Assembly (NCBI GenBank): GCA_018816525.1
Contig: JAHIVV010000001.1
Location: forward strand, 1-41,592
DNA: 41,592 nucleotides
Source of the DNA: Elusimicrobiota bacterium
GTDB lineage: Bacteria > Elusimicrobiota > Endomicrobiia > CG1-02-37-114 > XYA2-FULL-39-19
Direction of reading: 5' to 3'
The translations under genes and the position numbers were made by a program. The notes beneath the pieces are model-generated. The model was not told where the DNA came from. It saw nothing but the letters and a program-made list of their open reading frames with translations, and searched no databases. Below, one piece after another: positions 1 to 9,591 of this stretch (position 1 is its first letter; every line of letters begins with the position of its first letter).

Positions 1-49
1 GCGATGCGACCAATTGACAAAACAATACCTTTTTTTGTATATTAAAAAC

Positions 50-1852
50 ATGACAGTATTTTCAAAGAGAAAAACCGTTACAGAAATTATACGGGATGCC
101 AAACTGCTTCCTGAAGATAAACTGAACAAAGCAGAAGAGGAATCCAAAAAAAGCGGAGTACCCGTACAGCAAATCCTTGTAAACCAGAAATTACTTGATA
201 AAACTACTCTCCTGCGCACGCTCTCGCAGGAATGGGAAATAAAAGCTGTAGACCTTTCTGAAGTTGAACTGGATTCAGATGTTATAAAACTCATCCCGAA
301 AACCGTCACAAAAAGGCACCACATAGTACCATTCGCAAAAGAAGAAAATATCCTTTTTATAGCCATGAGCGACCCCAGGAATATTTTTGCCATTGAAGAT
401 ATCCAGCTGCTCACCGGCTACCAGATCGAACCCTACTTTGCAATGCCGGAAGATATAAACAAAGCCTTCGCTCAAATGTACGCGGACCAGGAAGCCGCTG
501 CCGCGAACATTGAAGAATCCCCGGATGAAGTAGAAGCTGCCCCGTCGCCGGATACAGGCGACATGGTCACCGAATCCAAAGAAGTAATGGATGACCTGCT
601 TTCCAGCCTGAGCGATGTTCCCGCGGAAGAGCTCAAACTTTCCAAAGGCGACGAAAAAGTCGATATTATGGAAGTTGACGCATCCGCGCCTGAAACAGAA
701 AAACTTGTAAACGCAATCCTTCTGGAAGCACTAAGGCTGAAAGCTTCCGATATTCATATAGAACCGCTGGAAAAAAGGTTCAGCATCCGGTACAGGGTAG
801 ACGGGTTACTGCGAAAATCATCCTTCAAAGTTCCTTTAAGCTTCAAAAGTTCCGTAATAGCAAAACTAAAAATTCTTTCCGGATCCATGAACATCACCGA
901 ACGCCGCAGGCCCCAGGACGGACGTATAATGCTGATGGCCAGAGGTAAACCCATCGAGCTTCGTATAAATATTATCCCGACAGTTTTCGGAGAAAGCTCG
1001 GTTATGCGTATCCTTGACCGTTCCAGCGTCAAAGTAAGCCTGGAAAGACTGACATTTTTACCCGATACCCAGGAAAAAATCATAGAATGCCTGAATAAAC
1101 CTTACGGGCTTTTGCTTGTATGCGGGCCTACCGGAAGCGGAAAATCGACAACACTTTATTCAATGCTTAATCATATAAATACCCCTGACACAAAAATCCT
1201 TACCGCTGAAAATCCGGTAGAATACAACCTTGACGGCATCATGCAGATGGGTATGAACCCCGAAATAGGCGTGACCTTTCCTGAAGCATTAAGAGCATTT
1301 TTGAGACAGGACCCGGACGTTATAATGGTCGGTGAAATTCGTGACCAGGAAACAGGCCAGATAGCCATGGAAGCCGCCATGACCGGGCATCTTGTGCTTT
1401 CAACAATACACACGAATGACGCGCCCACGGCCGTATCCCGTTTATCTGAAATGAAAATCCATTCTTATTTGATAGCCTCCACGCTTGAATGCGTGCTGGC
1501 GCAAAGGCTTGTCCGAAGAATCTGTGAAAAATGCAAAGTTCCTGATCCCAATCCTTCTGAAGATTTGCTGAAAGAATGCGAAAAATACAAAGTAGATATA
1601 AAGAAAGCAACCTTTATGAAAGGCGAAGGCTGCCAGTATTGCATGAAAACCGGTTACAAAGGCCGTGTTGGCGTTCATGAACTTCTGCTTTTGGATGACG
1701 AACTACGCGCTCTTATTTTGAAAGAAGTTGCAGCCGGCCCTATAAAAGAATTAGGAATAAAACACGGCATGAGAACGCTTATGGGCGACGGCGTTACAAA
1801 AGTTGCAATGGGTTTAACCACCTATTCAGAAGTGTTATCTGTATCAACCTAA
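50..1852 (+). CDS. pilB: Type IV pilus assembly ATPase PilB (GspE/PilB family)
   Basis: Cytoplasmic hexameric ATPase that powers pilus extension (type IV pili) or the related type II secretion pseudopilus. An N-terminal MshEN/T2SSE_N-like domain (about residues 1-150) is followed by an acidic linker and the secretion ATPase core. The core has a Walker A GPTGSGKST near residue 358, a Walker B region with DPDVIMVGEIRD, a His box GHLVLSTIHTND, and a CEKC...CQYC tetracysteine zinc site near the C-terminus. The frame is open to the window edge and a TTG lies at position 14, but ATG 50 puts the start where MshEN domains normally begin and gives 600 aa, slightly longer than typical PilB. The matching retraction ATPase pilT is 23 kb away on the other strand. 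Function is confident; the exact start is less so. Confidence 0.93.
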   Translation: MTVFSKRKTVTEIIRDAKLLPEDKLNKAEEESKKSGVPVQQILVNQKLLDKTTLLRTLSQEWEIKAVDLSEVELDSDVIKLIPKTVTKRHHIVPFAKEENILFIAMSDPRNIFAIEDIQLLTGYQIEPYFAMPEDINKAFAQMYADQEAAAANIEESPDEVEAAPSPDTGDMVTESKEVMDDLLSSLSDVPAEELKLSKGDEKVDIMEVDASAPETEKLVNAILLEALRLKASDIHIEPLEKRFSIRYRVDGLLRKSSFKVPLSFKSSVIAKLKILSGSMNITERRRPQDGRIMLMARGKPIELRINIIPTVFGESSVMRILDRSSVKVSLERLTFLPDTQEKIIECLNKPYGLLLVCGPTGSGKSTTLYSMLNHINTPDTKILTAENPVEYNLDGIMQMGMNPEIGVTFPEALRAFLRQDPDVIMVGEIRDQETGQIAMEAAMTGHLVLSTIHTNDAPTAVSRLSEMKIHSYLIASTLECVLAQRLVRRICEKCKVPDPNPSEDLLKECEKYKVDIKKATFMKGEGCQYCMKTGYKGRVGVHELLLLDDELRALILKEVAAGPIKELGIKHGMRTLMGDGVTKVAMGLTTYSEVLSVST

Positions 1853-1874
1853 AACTTTTCCTCGAATTATTTAA

Positions 1875-3110
1875 TTGAAAAACATTCCGAAAGGCTTCTT
1901 ATTTACCGGTATACGTTGCGGAATATCGGCCAGGAAAGACAAGAATGACCTGGCTTTATTTTATTCCGGCCAACCATGTATAACTGCCGCCGTATTTACT
2001 AAAAATTTGTTTAAAGCCGCGCCGATATTAGTCAGCCGGGAACACCTGAAATCCTCATCAAAAAATATTCACGCAATCATAGCAAATTCAGGGTGCGCAA
2101 ATGCCTGCACGGGCAAGCAGGGCATGATTGACGCAAAAGAAATGTGCTCATTAACCGCACAAAACCTGAAAATAAAACCGCAGCAGGTTCTGGTTGCTTC
2201 AACTGGCGTAATTGGCAGGTTGCTTCCTATGAACACTATGAGAAACGGAATAAAAATAATTTCGAAAAAAATTTTACAGTCGTCATCCGATTCTTCCCTG
2301 GAAGCTGTCAAAGCTATAATGACAACAGACACTTTTCCGAAATTAGCATCAACAAATTTCAAATTTCAAATTTCCCAGCCCAAGGCTGGTCCGCTTCAGG
2401 CGGAAAATGCTTCTATCTGGGGCTGTGCAAAAGGCTCGGGCATGATTCACCCTGACATGGCAACCATGCTTGCTTTCATCTTCACTGATGTTAACATATC
2501 AAAAAACTTATTGGCTTTAGCGCTTAAAACAGCGGCGGATGAAACCTTCAACTGTATAAGCGTTGACGGCGATACATCGACAAATGACACTGTATTCCTG
2601 CTTTCAAACGCTCAGGCGCAAAATAAAATTATAAATTCAGAAAAAAGCCGTGAATTTGAAATATTCTCTACAGAACTTACAAAAGTTTGCAGGGAGCTGG
2701 CTAAAAAAATAGTTCGCGACGGCGAAGGCGCGACTAAATTCGTTATTATAAAAGTAAATTCAGCAAAAAACAAGAACGAAGCAAAACAAATAGCCAAAAC
2801 AATTGCCACCTCGCCCCTGGTTAAAACCGCCATATTCGGCTGCGATCCAAACTGGGGCAGAATAATTGCCGCGGCAGGCAGAAGCGGTGTTGATTTTAAC
2901 CCGGATAAGGTTCAAATTCATATTAACGGCCACTGCGTTACAAAAAATGGAACAATGACAGAAATATCCGAAAAAGACTTAAGCAAATCCTTTAAACAAA
3001 AAGAAGTCGAGATAAAAATAGATTTGAATTGCGGCAAGGAAAAATTTGAATACTATACCTGCGATTTAACCTATGATTACGTCAAGATAAACGCGAGTTA
3101 CACCACGTAA
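1875..3110 (+). CDS. argJ: Bifunctional glutamate N-acetyltransferase / ornithine acetyltransferase ArgJ
   Basis: ArgJ transfers the acetyl group from N-acetylornithine to glutamate in the cyclic arginine pathway. Some members also use acetyl-CoA. The precursor cleaves itself into alpha and beta chains at a conserved Ala-Thr bond. Here the site is in KGSGMIHPDMATML, with the nucleophilic Thr near residue 197. The 411-aa length is normal for the family. The start is TTG at 1875, immediately after an in-frame TAA. The protein begins MKNIPKGFLFTGI, which fits the family's N-terminal PKGF motif, and no better start exists. No clear Shine-Dalgarno is visible, so translation may be weak or coupled to pilB, which ends 22 bp upstream. 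The next gene starts on the base after its stop codon. Confidence 0.95.
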   Translation: MKNIPKGFLFTGIRCGISARKDKNDLALFYSGQPCITAAVFTKNLFKAAPILVSREHLKSSSKNIHAIIANSGCANACTGKQGMIDAKEMCSLTAQNLKIKPQQVLVASTGVIGRLLPMNTMRNGIKIISKKILQSSSDSSLEAVKAIMTTDTFPKLASTNFKFQISQPKAGPLQAENASIWGCAKGSGMIHPDMATMLAFIFTDVNISKNLLALALKTAADETFNCISVDGDTSTNDTVFLLSNAQAQNKIINSEKSREFEIFSTELTKVCRELAKKIVRDGEGATKFVIIKVNSAKNKNEAKQIAKTIATSPLVKTAIFGCDPNWGRIIAAAGRSGVDFNPDKVQIHINGHCVTKNGTMTEISEKDLSKSFKQKEVEIKIDLNCGKEKFEYYTCDLTYDYVKINASYTT

Positions 3111-3593
3111 ATGAAAATACTGTTCGTCTGCGCAGGCAATACCTGCAGGAGCGTCCTTGCTGAAGGGTATCTGCGGAAATTCATTAAGAAAAATAAAATA
3201 ACCTGGATGGATGTAAAGTCCTGCGGTACCGTGGCATCGCCTAACTTCAAAGTTCCAAAGATTGTTTTAAAGTTATTGTTGGATGAAGGAGTAGATTTAT
3301 CAGGCCATATTTCTACATCGGTAAATAAACTGCTCGTTGACGTTTCGGAATATATTTTTGTGATGGAAACGCGCCATAAAGAAGAACTTTTAAGAAGATA
3401 CCCGGAAAATAAGAAGAAAATTCACCTGCTTAAAGAATTCGCTGAAAACATGAAACTGGACGACCCGGAAGTACCCGACCCGATAGGGCAGCCGGATGAA
3501 GTTTATATAAAAGCTGCCGGAGTAATGGAAGAATTGGTAAAAAAATCTTTTGAAAGAATTATAGAAACTAAAAGAACAGGAGCGCCTCAATGA
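3111..3593 (+). CDS. Low-molecular-weight protein tyrosine phosphatase family protein
   Basis: A 160-aa cytoplasmic phosphatase of the LMW-PTP/Wzb/ArsC fold. The P-loop CX5R reads C-AGNTC-R at residues 7-13 and is followed by Ser. The general-acid Asp lies in VPDPIG near residue 120. The substrate could be protein phosphotyrosine or phosphoarginine, the latter known for the YwlE branch. It starts directly after argJ and overlaps glyA by 4 bp (ATGA), so translation is probably coupled. An LMW-PTP beside glyA is also seen in the ywlE-glyA region of Bacillus, where rpiB lies between them. Here rpiB is at 27 kb. The adjacency to polysaccharide precursor genes (4834-7071) also allows a Wzb-like role. 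Confidence 0.9.
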   Translation: MKILFVCAGNTCRSVLAEGYLRKFIKKNKITWMDVKSCGTVASPNFKVPKIVLKLLLDEGVDLSGHISTSVNKLLVDVSEYIFVMETRHKEELLRRYPENKKKIHLLKEFAENMKLDDPEVPDPIGQPDEVYIKAAGVMEELVKKSFERIIETKRTGAPQ

Positions 3594-4837
3594 ACTTTTT
3601 AAAAAAATCTGATCCGGAACTTTACAGCGCCATCGCCAATGAAATCCGCAGACAAAAAGACGGGCTCGAACTTATCGCCTCGGAAAACTATACTTCGGAA
3701 GCGGTTATGGAAGCGCAGGGCTCAGTGCTGACAAACAAATACGCGGAAGGGTATCCCCAGAAAAGATATTACGGCGGGTGCGTAAATGTTGACGTAGCAG
3801 AAAGCCTGGCCATTGAACGCGCAAAAAAGATTTTCAGCGCTGAACACGCCAATGTCCAGCCTCATTCCGGCACGCAGGCGAATATGGCGGTATATTTTTC
3901 AATATTAAACCCGGGCGATACTATTATGGGAATGCATTTATCGCACGGCGGGCATTTATCGCACGGGCATCCGACGAGTTTTTCAGGAAAATATTTTCAT
4001 ATTGTGCCTGTCGGAATCAGGAAAGATACCGAACAAATTGATTACAAGGAAATTTTATCCCTGGCAAGAAAACACAAACCGCATTTAATAGTTGCAGGAA
4101 GCTCGTCATATTCACGCATAATTGATTGGCAGAAATTCCGCGAGGTTGCCGATGAAGTAGGAGCGTATTTTATGGCAGATGTAGCCCATTATGCCGGTCT
4201 TATTGCGGCAGGGATTTATCCTTCGCCTGTCCCTTATGCAGACTTTGTGACCTTCACCACCCATAAAACTTTAAGAGGGCCCAGGGGCGGCATGATCCTT
4301 TGCAAACAAAAATATTCCACATTGCTTGATAAAATGATTTTCCCCGGCATCCAGGGAGGGCCGTTAATGCACGTAATAGCGGCCAAGGCAACAGTACTAA
4401 AAGAAGCAATGAGGCCGGAATTTAAACTTTATCAAATCCAAGTATTGAACAACGCGCGCAGGTTTGCGCAAAATCTTTCAAGCCGCGGATACAGAATAGT
4501 TTCCGGCGGGACTGACTGCCATATGTTCGTAGTGGATTTAAGGCCCCTACAGATTACAGGAAAGGAAGCAGAAAAAGCTTTAGACCTGATCCATATAACC
4601 GTGAATAAAAATTCCATACCGCATGACCCCCAGAAACCTTTCATTACTTCTGGTATAAGAATCGGGACGCCAGCAATAACCACGCGGGGAATGAAAGAAA
4701 AAGAGATTGACAAGATAGCCGAATTTATTGATACCGCTTTGAAAAATATGAAAAATAAGAAAAAACTTGAAAGGGTAAAACAAGGAGTTATTAACCTTAC
4801 AAAACAATTCCCGCTTTATCCTCAACTTAAAATATGA
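3590..4837 (+). CDS. glyA: Serine hydroxymethyltransferase
   Basis: This PLP enzyme interconverts serine plus tetrahydrofolate with glycine plus 5,10-methylene-THF, the main source of one-carbon units. It has the family start [14 protein letters not shown], the [17 protein letters not shown] segment and the PLP-binding lysine in [12 protein letters not shown] near residue 225. Length is 415 aa, as usual. Its start overlaps the phosphatase stop (ATGA), and its TGA stop overlaps the ATG of the next gene by 4 bp. It therefore sits inside a translationally coupled string. A purine-rich AGGAG precedes the ATG. Confidence 0.97.
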   Translation: MNFLKKSDPELYSAIANEIRRQKDGLELIASENYTSEAVMEAQGSVLTNKYAEGYPQKRYYGGCVNVDVAESLAIERAKKIFSAEHANVQPHSGTQANMAVYFSILNPGDTIMGMHLSHGGHLSHGHPTSFSGKYFHIVPVGIRKDTEQIDYKEILSLARKHKPHLIVAGSSSYSRIIDWQKFREVADEVGAYFMADVAHYAGLIAAGIYPSPVPYADFVTFTTHKTLRGPRGGMILCKQKYSTLLDKMIFPGIQGGPLMHVIAAKATVLKEAMRPEFKLYQIQVLNNARRFAQNLSSRGYRIVSGGTDCHMFVVDLRPLQITGKEAEKALDLIHITVNKNSIPHDPQKPFITSGIRIGTPAITTRGMKEKEIDKIAEFIDTALKNMKNKKKLERVKQGVINLTKQFPLYPQLKI

Positions 4838-5898
4838 TTTTAGTATACATTTTTTGTTTCTTCGTCAGTATTTTTTTTGCGCTGCTTTTCACGCCGGTAG
4901 CTATTTTTTTAAGCCGTAAATTCAATGTATACGATATGCCCAACCGGCGCAAAGTTCATACCCGGCCTATTCCCCGTTGGGGGGGGCTGGGAATTTTTCT
5001 TTCCATATCTGGTTGCCTTTTACTTGTCTACTATTTGTTCCCTCAATTCAGCCAATTGCTTGCATCTGAACTTAAACAAAAAAGCAAACTAATAGGAACC
5101 CTCACACTGTTTGACCAGTTGATGGGTATTCTCACCGGAGGCGTGTTTGTTCTTATACTTGGAATGATAGACGACAAAAAAAATGTTCAGGCTCTTATAA
5201 AACTCCTTGTACAAATAATCGCGGCATTATGCGCCCTGGAATATGGAGTAAGAATTTTCGGGCTTACAATACCATTTTTCAATACATACATTGAGTTGCC
5301 TATAATACTTACTTTGTTTATAACAGTATTATGGCTTGTGAGTTTCATGAACACTATAAACCTTGCAGACGGGCTGGATGGCCTGGCAACCGGCCTGGTA
5401 ACTATTGCCGCAGGAACATTTTTCATTGTGTCGATGCTTATGAAACCAACCCTTATGAACAGTCCGGACAAACTCTGGCTGGCAAACCAGCTTCAATTAA
5501 GCGCTATTCTATCAATAACACTTTGCGGGGCGGGCATAGGGTTTCTTTTTTTTAATTTTAATCCTGCAAGAATTTTTGTCGGAGACGGCGGAGCGTTGTT
5601 TATGGGGTTCATGCTGGCCAGTATCAGCATTATTGGAACACTTAAGATGCCGCTGGTTGTGGCGTTGTTCATACCTATTATTATCGTGGCGCTTCCTGTG
5701 CTGGATGTATTTTTGTCAATATTGAGGCGTTTCAGCCGCGGCGGCGATATTATGGCGCCTGATAAAGAACATATACACCATCGTCTTCTTAAATTAGGCT
5801 GGACCCATCGCGAAGTTGTTCTTATAATGTACGTTATAACTCTGATTCTCTCGATAGTCACTATTTCCCTTACCAGCTGGAAATTAACCCTGAGGTAA
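4834..5898 (+). CDS. Undecaprenyl-phosphate sugar-1-phosphate transferase (WecA/MraY family)
   Basis: A polytopic inner-membrane enzyme (354 aa, about 10-11 hydrophobic segments) that moves a sugar-1-phosphate from a UDP-sugar to a polyprenyl phosphate carrier. Family motifs are present in order: MIDDKKN near residue 112, [12 protein letters not shown] near 175, [16 protein letters not shown] near 245-255, and the C-terminal cytoplasmic HIHHRLL near 312. HIHHRLL is typical of WecA/TagO-type rather than MraY proteins. The neighbouring wecB supports UDP-GlcNAc as substrate and a role in surface polysaccharide or teichuronic-like glycan synthesis. The start overlaps glyA by 4 bp. The exact sugar is inferred. 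Confidence 0.9.
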   Translation: MILVYIFCFFVSIFFALLFTPVAIFLSRKFNVYDMPNRRKVHTRPIPRWGGLGIFLSISGCLLLVYYLFPQFSQLLASELKQKSKLIGTLTLFDQLMGILTGGVFVLILGMIDDKKNVQALIKLLVQIIAALCALEYGVRIFGLTIPFFNTYIELPIILTLFITVLWLVSFMNTINLADGLDGLATGLVTIAAGTFFIVSMLMKPTLMNSPDKLWLANQLQLSAILSITLCGAGIGFLFFNFNPARIFVGDGGALFMGFMLASISIIGTLKMPLVVALFIPIIIVALPVLDVFLSILRRFSRGGDIMAPDKEHIHHRLLKLGWTHREVVLIMYVITLILSIVTISLTSWKLTLR

Positions 5899-5901
5899 TA
5901 A

Positions 5902-7071
5902 ATGTCTCAACTGAAAAAAATATTTTTTGTTTTTGGGACGAGGCCGGAGGCCATTAAAATGGCGCCGGCGGTTAAAGAACTAAAAACTCATAAAAAAAAT
6001 TTTATGGTAAAGGTATGCGTTTCTGCGCAGCATCGAGAAATGCTGGACCAGGTACTGGAAATATTTAATATAAAACCGGATTATGATTTGAACTTGATGA
6101 AAAAAGGCCAGTCTCTTGAGCATATCACTTCAAAATGCCTTTTGGGGTTTACGGAAATATTCAAAAAAGACAGGCCTGACCTGATATTAGTCCACGGCGA
6201 CACCACAACATCCTTTGCGGCAGCGTTGTCTGCATTTTACCAAAGAATTCCCGTAGGCCACGTGGAAGCGGGCTTGCGTTCTTTCGACCTTAACAACCCA
6301 TACCCGGAAGAAGCTAACAGATTACTTACTGACCGGCTTTGCGATTTGTTTTTTGCACCCACTTATCTTTCAAAACAAAACCTATTAACTGAAGGCATTC
6401 CAAAAGATAAAATTTATATTACCGGCAACACAGTAATAGACGCGCTTTTTATGGCAATAAAGAAAAAACGTTCCTTCGAAAACCCGGAATTAAAAAAGTT
6501 TTTCAATAATAAACAAAATACACACAACGCGCGACTTGTACTGGTTACTGCTCACCGCAGGGAGAACTTTGGCAAACCTCTTGAAGATATTTTTCTTGCA
6601 TTAAAAGAAATCGCCGATAAATACGAAGACGTTAAAATAATTTATCCCGTACACATGAACCCAAACGTGCTGATAGCGGCAAATAGAATCCTCTCTAACC
6701 ATAAAAAGATACACCTGATCCCTCCTGTAAACTACCTGGACCTCATCAACCTTATGAAAATGTCTTATTTGATTATTACGGACTCAGGCGGAATACAGGA
6801 AGAAGCTCCTGCATTAGGAAAACCAGTACTAGTTTTACGCAAAGTCACCGAGCGCCCGGAAGGCGTAAAAGCAGGAACAGTAAAAATTGTTGGAACTAAC
6901 AGGCAGAAAATATTCAATTCAATCAAAGAATTACTTGAAAATAATAAAGCATACAATGCCATGGCAAAAGCCAGAAACCCTTATGGTGACGGCAAAGCAG
7001 GCGCCCGCATAGCCCAGGCAATAAAATACTATTTTTCCCTCTCCAATACCAAACCGATAGATTACCACTAA
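5902..7071 (+). CDS. wecB: UDP-N-acetylglucosamine 2-epimerase (non-hydrolyzing)
   Basis: A cytoplasmic enzyme converting UDP-GlcNAc to UDP-ManNAc for surface glycans. The 389-aa protein has the start motif GTRPEAIKMAP near residue 12, HVEAGLRS, HRRENFG near 218 and DSGGIQEEAPALGKP near 294, all typical of the GT-B-like epimerase family. It begins 3 bp after the transferase stop, with GAGGTAA as Shine-Dalgarno. With the upstream WecA-like gene it makes a two-step module (carrier loading and sugar epimerisation). The downstream glycosyltransferases that would use ManNAc are not in the window. It is the last gene of the first plus-strand block. Confidence 0.95.
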   Translation: MSQLKKIFFVFGTRPEAIKMAPAVKELKTHKKNFMVKVCVSAQHREMLDQVLEIFNIKPDYDLNLMKKGQSLEHITSKCLLGFTEIFKKDRPDLILVHGDTTTSFAAALSAFYQRIPVGHVEAGLRSFDLNNPYPEEANRLLTDRLCDLFFAPTYLSKQNLLTEGIPKDKIYITGNTVIDALFMAIKKKRSFENPELKKFFNNKQNTHNARLVLVTAHRRENFGKPLEDIFLALKEIADKYEDVKIIYPVHMNPNVLIAANRILSNHKKIHLIPPVNYLDLINLMKMSYLIITDSGGIQEEAPALGKPVLVLRKVTERPEGVKAGTVKIVGTNRQKIFNSIKELLENNKAYNAMAKARNPYGDGKAGARIAQAIKYYFSLSNTKPIDYH

Positions 7072-7085
7072 ATTAACGCGGGCGA

Positions 7086-7124
7086 CGCCAAAGTGGCGGA
7101 GTCCAATTATTTCGAAATAATTGG
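7086..7124. repeat. Hairpin plus perfect 22-bp palindrome downstream of wecB
   Basis: In the 124-bp gap between wecB and radC there are two adjacent foldable elements. The first is a 5-bp stem CGCCA/TGGCG with a 3-nt loop (7086-7098). The second is a perfect 22-bp palindrome at 7103-7124, with half-site CCAATTATTTC. No run of T follows, so a classical intrinsic terminator is not well supported. It could act as an mRNA 3'-end stabiliser, a REP/MITE-like repeat, or a protein-binding site. I see only this copy in the window. Confidence 0.5.
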
Positions 7125-7163
7125 GAACTATTTTACCTTATCTGCGTCTATTTAGTTGCGTGT

Positions 7164-7192
7164 TTGATAAATATATAAGGATATGGTAAAAT
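7164..7192 (+). promoter_or_regulatory. Candidate radC promoter (TTGATA-N17-TAAAAT)
   Basis: A -35 hexamer TTGATA (7164-7169) and a -10 hexamer TAAAAT (7187-7192) are spaced by exactly 17 bp. The -10 ends 3 bp before the radC ATG, so initiation would fall within or next to the start codon. That is tight even for a leaderless mRNA, and the assignment is tentative. There is no Shine-Dalgarno at a usable distance; the only AAGG is about 17-20 nt upstream. Confidence 0.4.
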
Positions 7193-7195
7193 CAT

Positions 7196-7858
7196 ATGAA
7201 AGAGAAACCCAGAGAAAAATTGACAAGATTGGGCGCGCAAGGCCTGAAAGATAACGAACTCCTGGCTTTGCTTTTGCGCACAGGGTACAAAGGCAAAAAT
7301 GTATCTGTTTTAGCCGATGAAATTCTTGCAAAATACCCGCTAACCGAGCTTTTGAAGCTTACTTATGGGGAATTGAGCGCCCTGAAAGGCGTAGGCAAAT
7401 CAAAAGCAGCAGGAATAATTGCAGGGCACGAATTTTCAAAACGCACGATAAACAGGCCAGACAAGGTAATTATTTCCAAGCCGCAGGATGTTTTAGTACT
7501 GCTTCATGGCATAAGAGCAAAACAAAAAGAGCATTTCGTAGTTCTTTACCTTAACGCAAGAAATGAACTGATTCACAAGGAATATATTTCCATCGGAATT
7601 TTAAACGCAAGCATCGTGCACCCAAGGGAAGTATTCGCTCCGGCAATTGAACACCTTGCAAGCAGTATTATAGTTGCCCATAACCATCCTTCCGGGGATA
7701 CTACTCCTTCGGAGGATGATAACAAACTGACAAAACGGCTTATAGAATCAGGAAAATTGCTCGGGATTGAAGTGCTTGACCATATAATAGTAAGCGAAAA
7801 GGAACATTTTAGTTTCACCTCAGGCGCTGACAATTTGTTTTGTGCATCGAATGAATAA
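7196..7858 (+). CDS. radC: RadC family JAB/JAMM-domain protein
   Basis: A 220-aa member of the RadC (UPF0758) family. Despite the name, a role in DNA repair is not established. The N-terminal half has the family start KPREKLTRLGAQGLKDNELLA and a helix-hairpin-helix (LSALKGVGKSKAAGI, about residues 60-75). The C-terminal half is a JAB domain with the metal-binding motif HNHPSGDTTPSEDD, so all JAMM ligands are present. The start at ATG 7196 matches the family N-terminus, which often has a few more residues before ERPREK. Its last codons overlap the vanZ-like gene. Confidence 0.93.
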   Translation: MKEKPREKLTRLGAQGLKDNELLALLLRTGYKGKNVSVLADEILAKYPLTELLKLTYGELSALKGVGKSKAAGIIAGHEFSKRTINRPDKVIISKPQDVLVLLHGIRAKQKEHFVVLYLNARNELIHKEYISIGILNASIVHPREVFAPAIEHLASSIIVAHNHPSGDTTPSEDDNKLTKRLIESGKLLGIEVLDHIIVSEKEHFSFTSGADNLFCASNE

Positions 7859-8258
7859 GACGAATAAAATCCGTAAATTAATTTCACTCTGGCTCCCCGT
7901 ACTTTTTTGGTGCTGGCTGATTTATTTCTTGTCCAGTATTCCAAATCTCAGGATAGAAGCTTTGGGTTTTTGGGATTTTATTTTTAGAAAATTTGCCCAT
8001 ATCGGCGAATATGCAATTTTAGTGCTCTTTTTATTCCGGGCTTTCAGAGGCAGGCTCTACTTTTGGCCAGGTTTTTTAAGCTTTGTTTATGCCTCAACAG
8101 ACGAACTTCACCAACTATTTGTGCCCACCCGGGGGCCTAGTTTGGTTGATATGCTCATAGATACGAGCGGTGCGGCAATTATGCTTATTGTCATCAAAAT
8201 TTCAGAAAAGAACTCAAAAAAGGTGGTAGAAAAAAATGAGCAGCTCAGAAAATCTTAA
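7851..8258 (+). CDS. VanZ-like family membrane protein
   Basis: A small inner-membrane protein of 135 aa with about four hydrophobic segments. The family pattern is present: KFAHIGEYAILVLFLF in the second segment, then STDELHQLFVPTRGPSLVDMLIDTSGA, with conserved Asp-Glu, His, Gln, Arg and Asp. VanZ-like proteins are linked to teicoplanin resistance and envelope biology, but their biochemical role is unknown. GTG 7842 would add three residues. I prefer ATG 7851, which overlaps the radC stop by 8 bp. The tail overlaps the following mutase start by 23 bp. Confidence 0.82.
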   Translation: MNKTNKIRKLISLWLPVLFWCWLIYFLSSIPNLRIEALGFWDFIFRKFAHIGEYAILVLFLFRAFRGRLYFWPGFLSFVYASTDELHQLFVPTRGPSLVDMLIDTSGAAIMLIVIKISEKNSKKVVEKNEQLRKS

Positions 8259-9591
8259 AATCGGCGTTTCCGGCTTAAGGGGAGTGGTAGGCGATACCCT
8301 CACTCCGGAGTTGATACTTAATTTCGCCCAGGCATTCGGAACTTATTTAAACGGCGGAACAGTTGTTGTCGGAAGAGATACCCGCCCTACCGGCATCATG
8401 ATAAAGTATTCGATATTTTCCGGGTTGATTTCTTCGGGCTGTAAAATCGTTGACCTGGATATCTGCCCCACCCCGACAGTTCTTATGATGGTGAAAGAAT
8501 TAAAAGCTGCCGGCGGGATTGTCATCACTGCAAGCCATAACCCCCTGCAATGGAACGGTTTAAAATTTGTAAAAAACACCGGCATGTTTTTAAACCCTGA
8601 TGAAAATAATAAATTATTACAAATCTATAGCGACAAAAACAATTTTAAAAATAACGAATGGGCAAAACTCGGAAACTTAATAAAAAGCAGCAAAAACCCG
8701 GAAAAAACACATTTCGGCAAAATCTTTAAACATGTAGACAAAAAAGCAATAAGAAAAGCAAAACTAAAAGTTGCTTTTGATTGTGTTAACGGCGCAGGTT
8801 CGGTTTTTACTCCTTTGTTTTTAAAAGAACTCGGCTGCAGGCTCATTCCGATTAACACTAAGCCTGACGGAATTTTTCCACATACTCCTGAACCAGTGCC
8901 CGAAAACCTTAAAGACCTATGCAAATTGGTTAAATCGAAAAAAGCCGATATCGGCTTCGCGCAGGACCCTGACGCGGACCGGCTTGCTATAGTAGATGAA
9001 AATGGCAATCCTATTGGCGAGGAATACACCCTTGCTCTTGTTCTGGACTATATTTTGAGTAAAAAGCGGAGCAGCAAAGTAGTTTTAAATCTTTCCACAA
9101 GCAGGGCATCGGAAGATGTTGCAAAAAAACATGACTGCGAAGTAATCCGGACAAAAGTGGGCGAGGCAAATGTCGCGGAAGGAATGATTGAACACAATGC
9201 ACTCATAGGTGGGGAAGGCAACGGCGGGGTAATTTACCCCGCAATAAATTTTTGCAGGGACAGTTTTGTAGGCATGGCTTTCGTGCTTTCATACTTGGCA
9301 GAAAGCAAAAAGAAGCTTTCAGAAATTATTAAAACCCTTCCGCAATATAAAATAGTCAAAGCAAAATTTGAACTCCCGAAAAGTAAAATCGAAATAGCGC
9401 TAAAAACAGTAAAAGAAAAATACAGAAATGAAAAAATAACTACAATTGACGGAATAAAAATCGACTGGAACGATTCCTGGGCGCATATCCGCGCATCCAA
9501 TACCGAACCTGTTATAAGAATCGCGGCGGAAGCCAGGACGAATGAACAGGCAGAACAAATTGTAGAAAAAATCTGCAGAGAAATTATTTAA
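8236..9591 (+). CDS. glmM: Phosphohexomutase (phosphoglucosamine mutase / phosphomannomutase family)
   Basis: An alpha-D-phosphohexomutase of 451 aa. The active phosphoserine loop is TASHNP near residues 97-102, the Mg site DPDADRLA near 244, the sugar-specificity loop GGEGNGGVIYP near 324, and the phosphate-binding loop RASNTEPVIR near 418. The GEGNGG specificity loop differs from the GEQSGH loop of classical bacterial GlmM and is closer to archaeal-type phosphoglucosamine or phosphomannomutases, so the substrate is uncertain. A role in supplying GlcN-1-P for UDP-GlcNAc would fit the wecB module upstream. An AGGTGG precedes the ATG. It converges with the next gene, overlapping tail to tail by 8 bp. 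Confidence 0.85.
   Translation: MSSSENLKIGVSGLRGVVGDTLTPELILNFAQAFGTYLNGGTVVVGRDTRPTGIMIKYSIFSGLISSGCKIVDLDICPTPTVLMMVKELKAAGGIVITASHNPLQWNGLKFVKNTGMFLNPDENNKLLQIYSDKNNFKNNEWAKLGNLIKSSKNPEKTHFGKIFKHVDKKAIRKAKLKVAFDCVNGAGSVFTPLFLKELGCRLIPINTKPDGIFPHTPEPVPENLKDLCKLVKSKKADIGFAQDPDADRLAIVDENGNPIGEEYTLALVLDYILSKKRSSKVVLNLSTSRASEDVAKKHDCEVIRTKVGEANVAEGMIEHNALIGGEGNGGVIYPAINFCRDSFVGMAFVLSYLAESKKKLSEIIKTLPQYKIVKAKFELPKSKIEIALKTVKEKYRNEKITTIDGIKIDWNDSWAHIRASNTEPVIRIAAEARTNEQAEQIVEKICREII

Noticed and set aside
1320-1678. Overlapping small frames inside pilB, and similar antisense frames throughout the window
   Set aside because: They lack start signals and family resemblance and lie within genes with clear function; they are reading-frame shadows.
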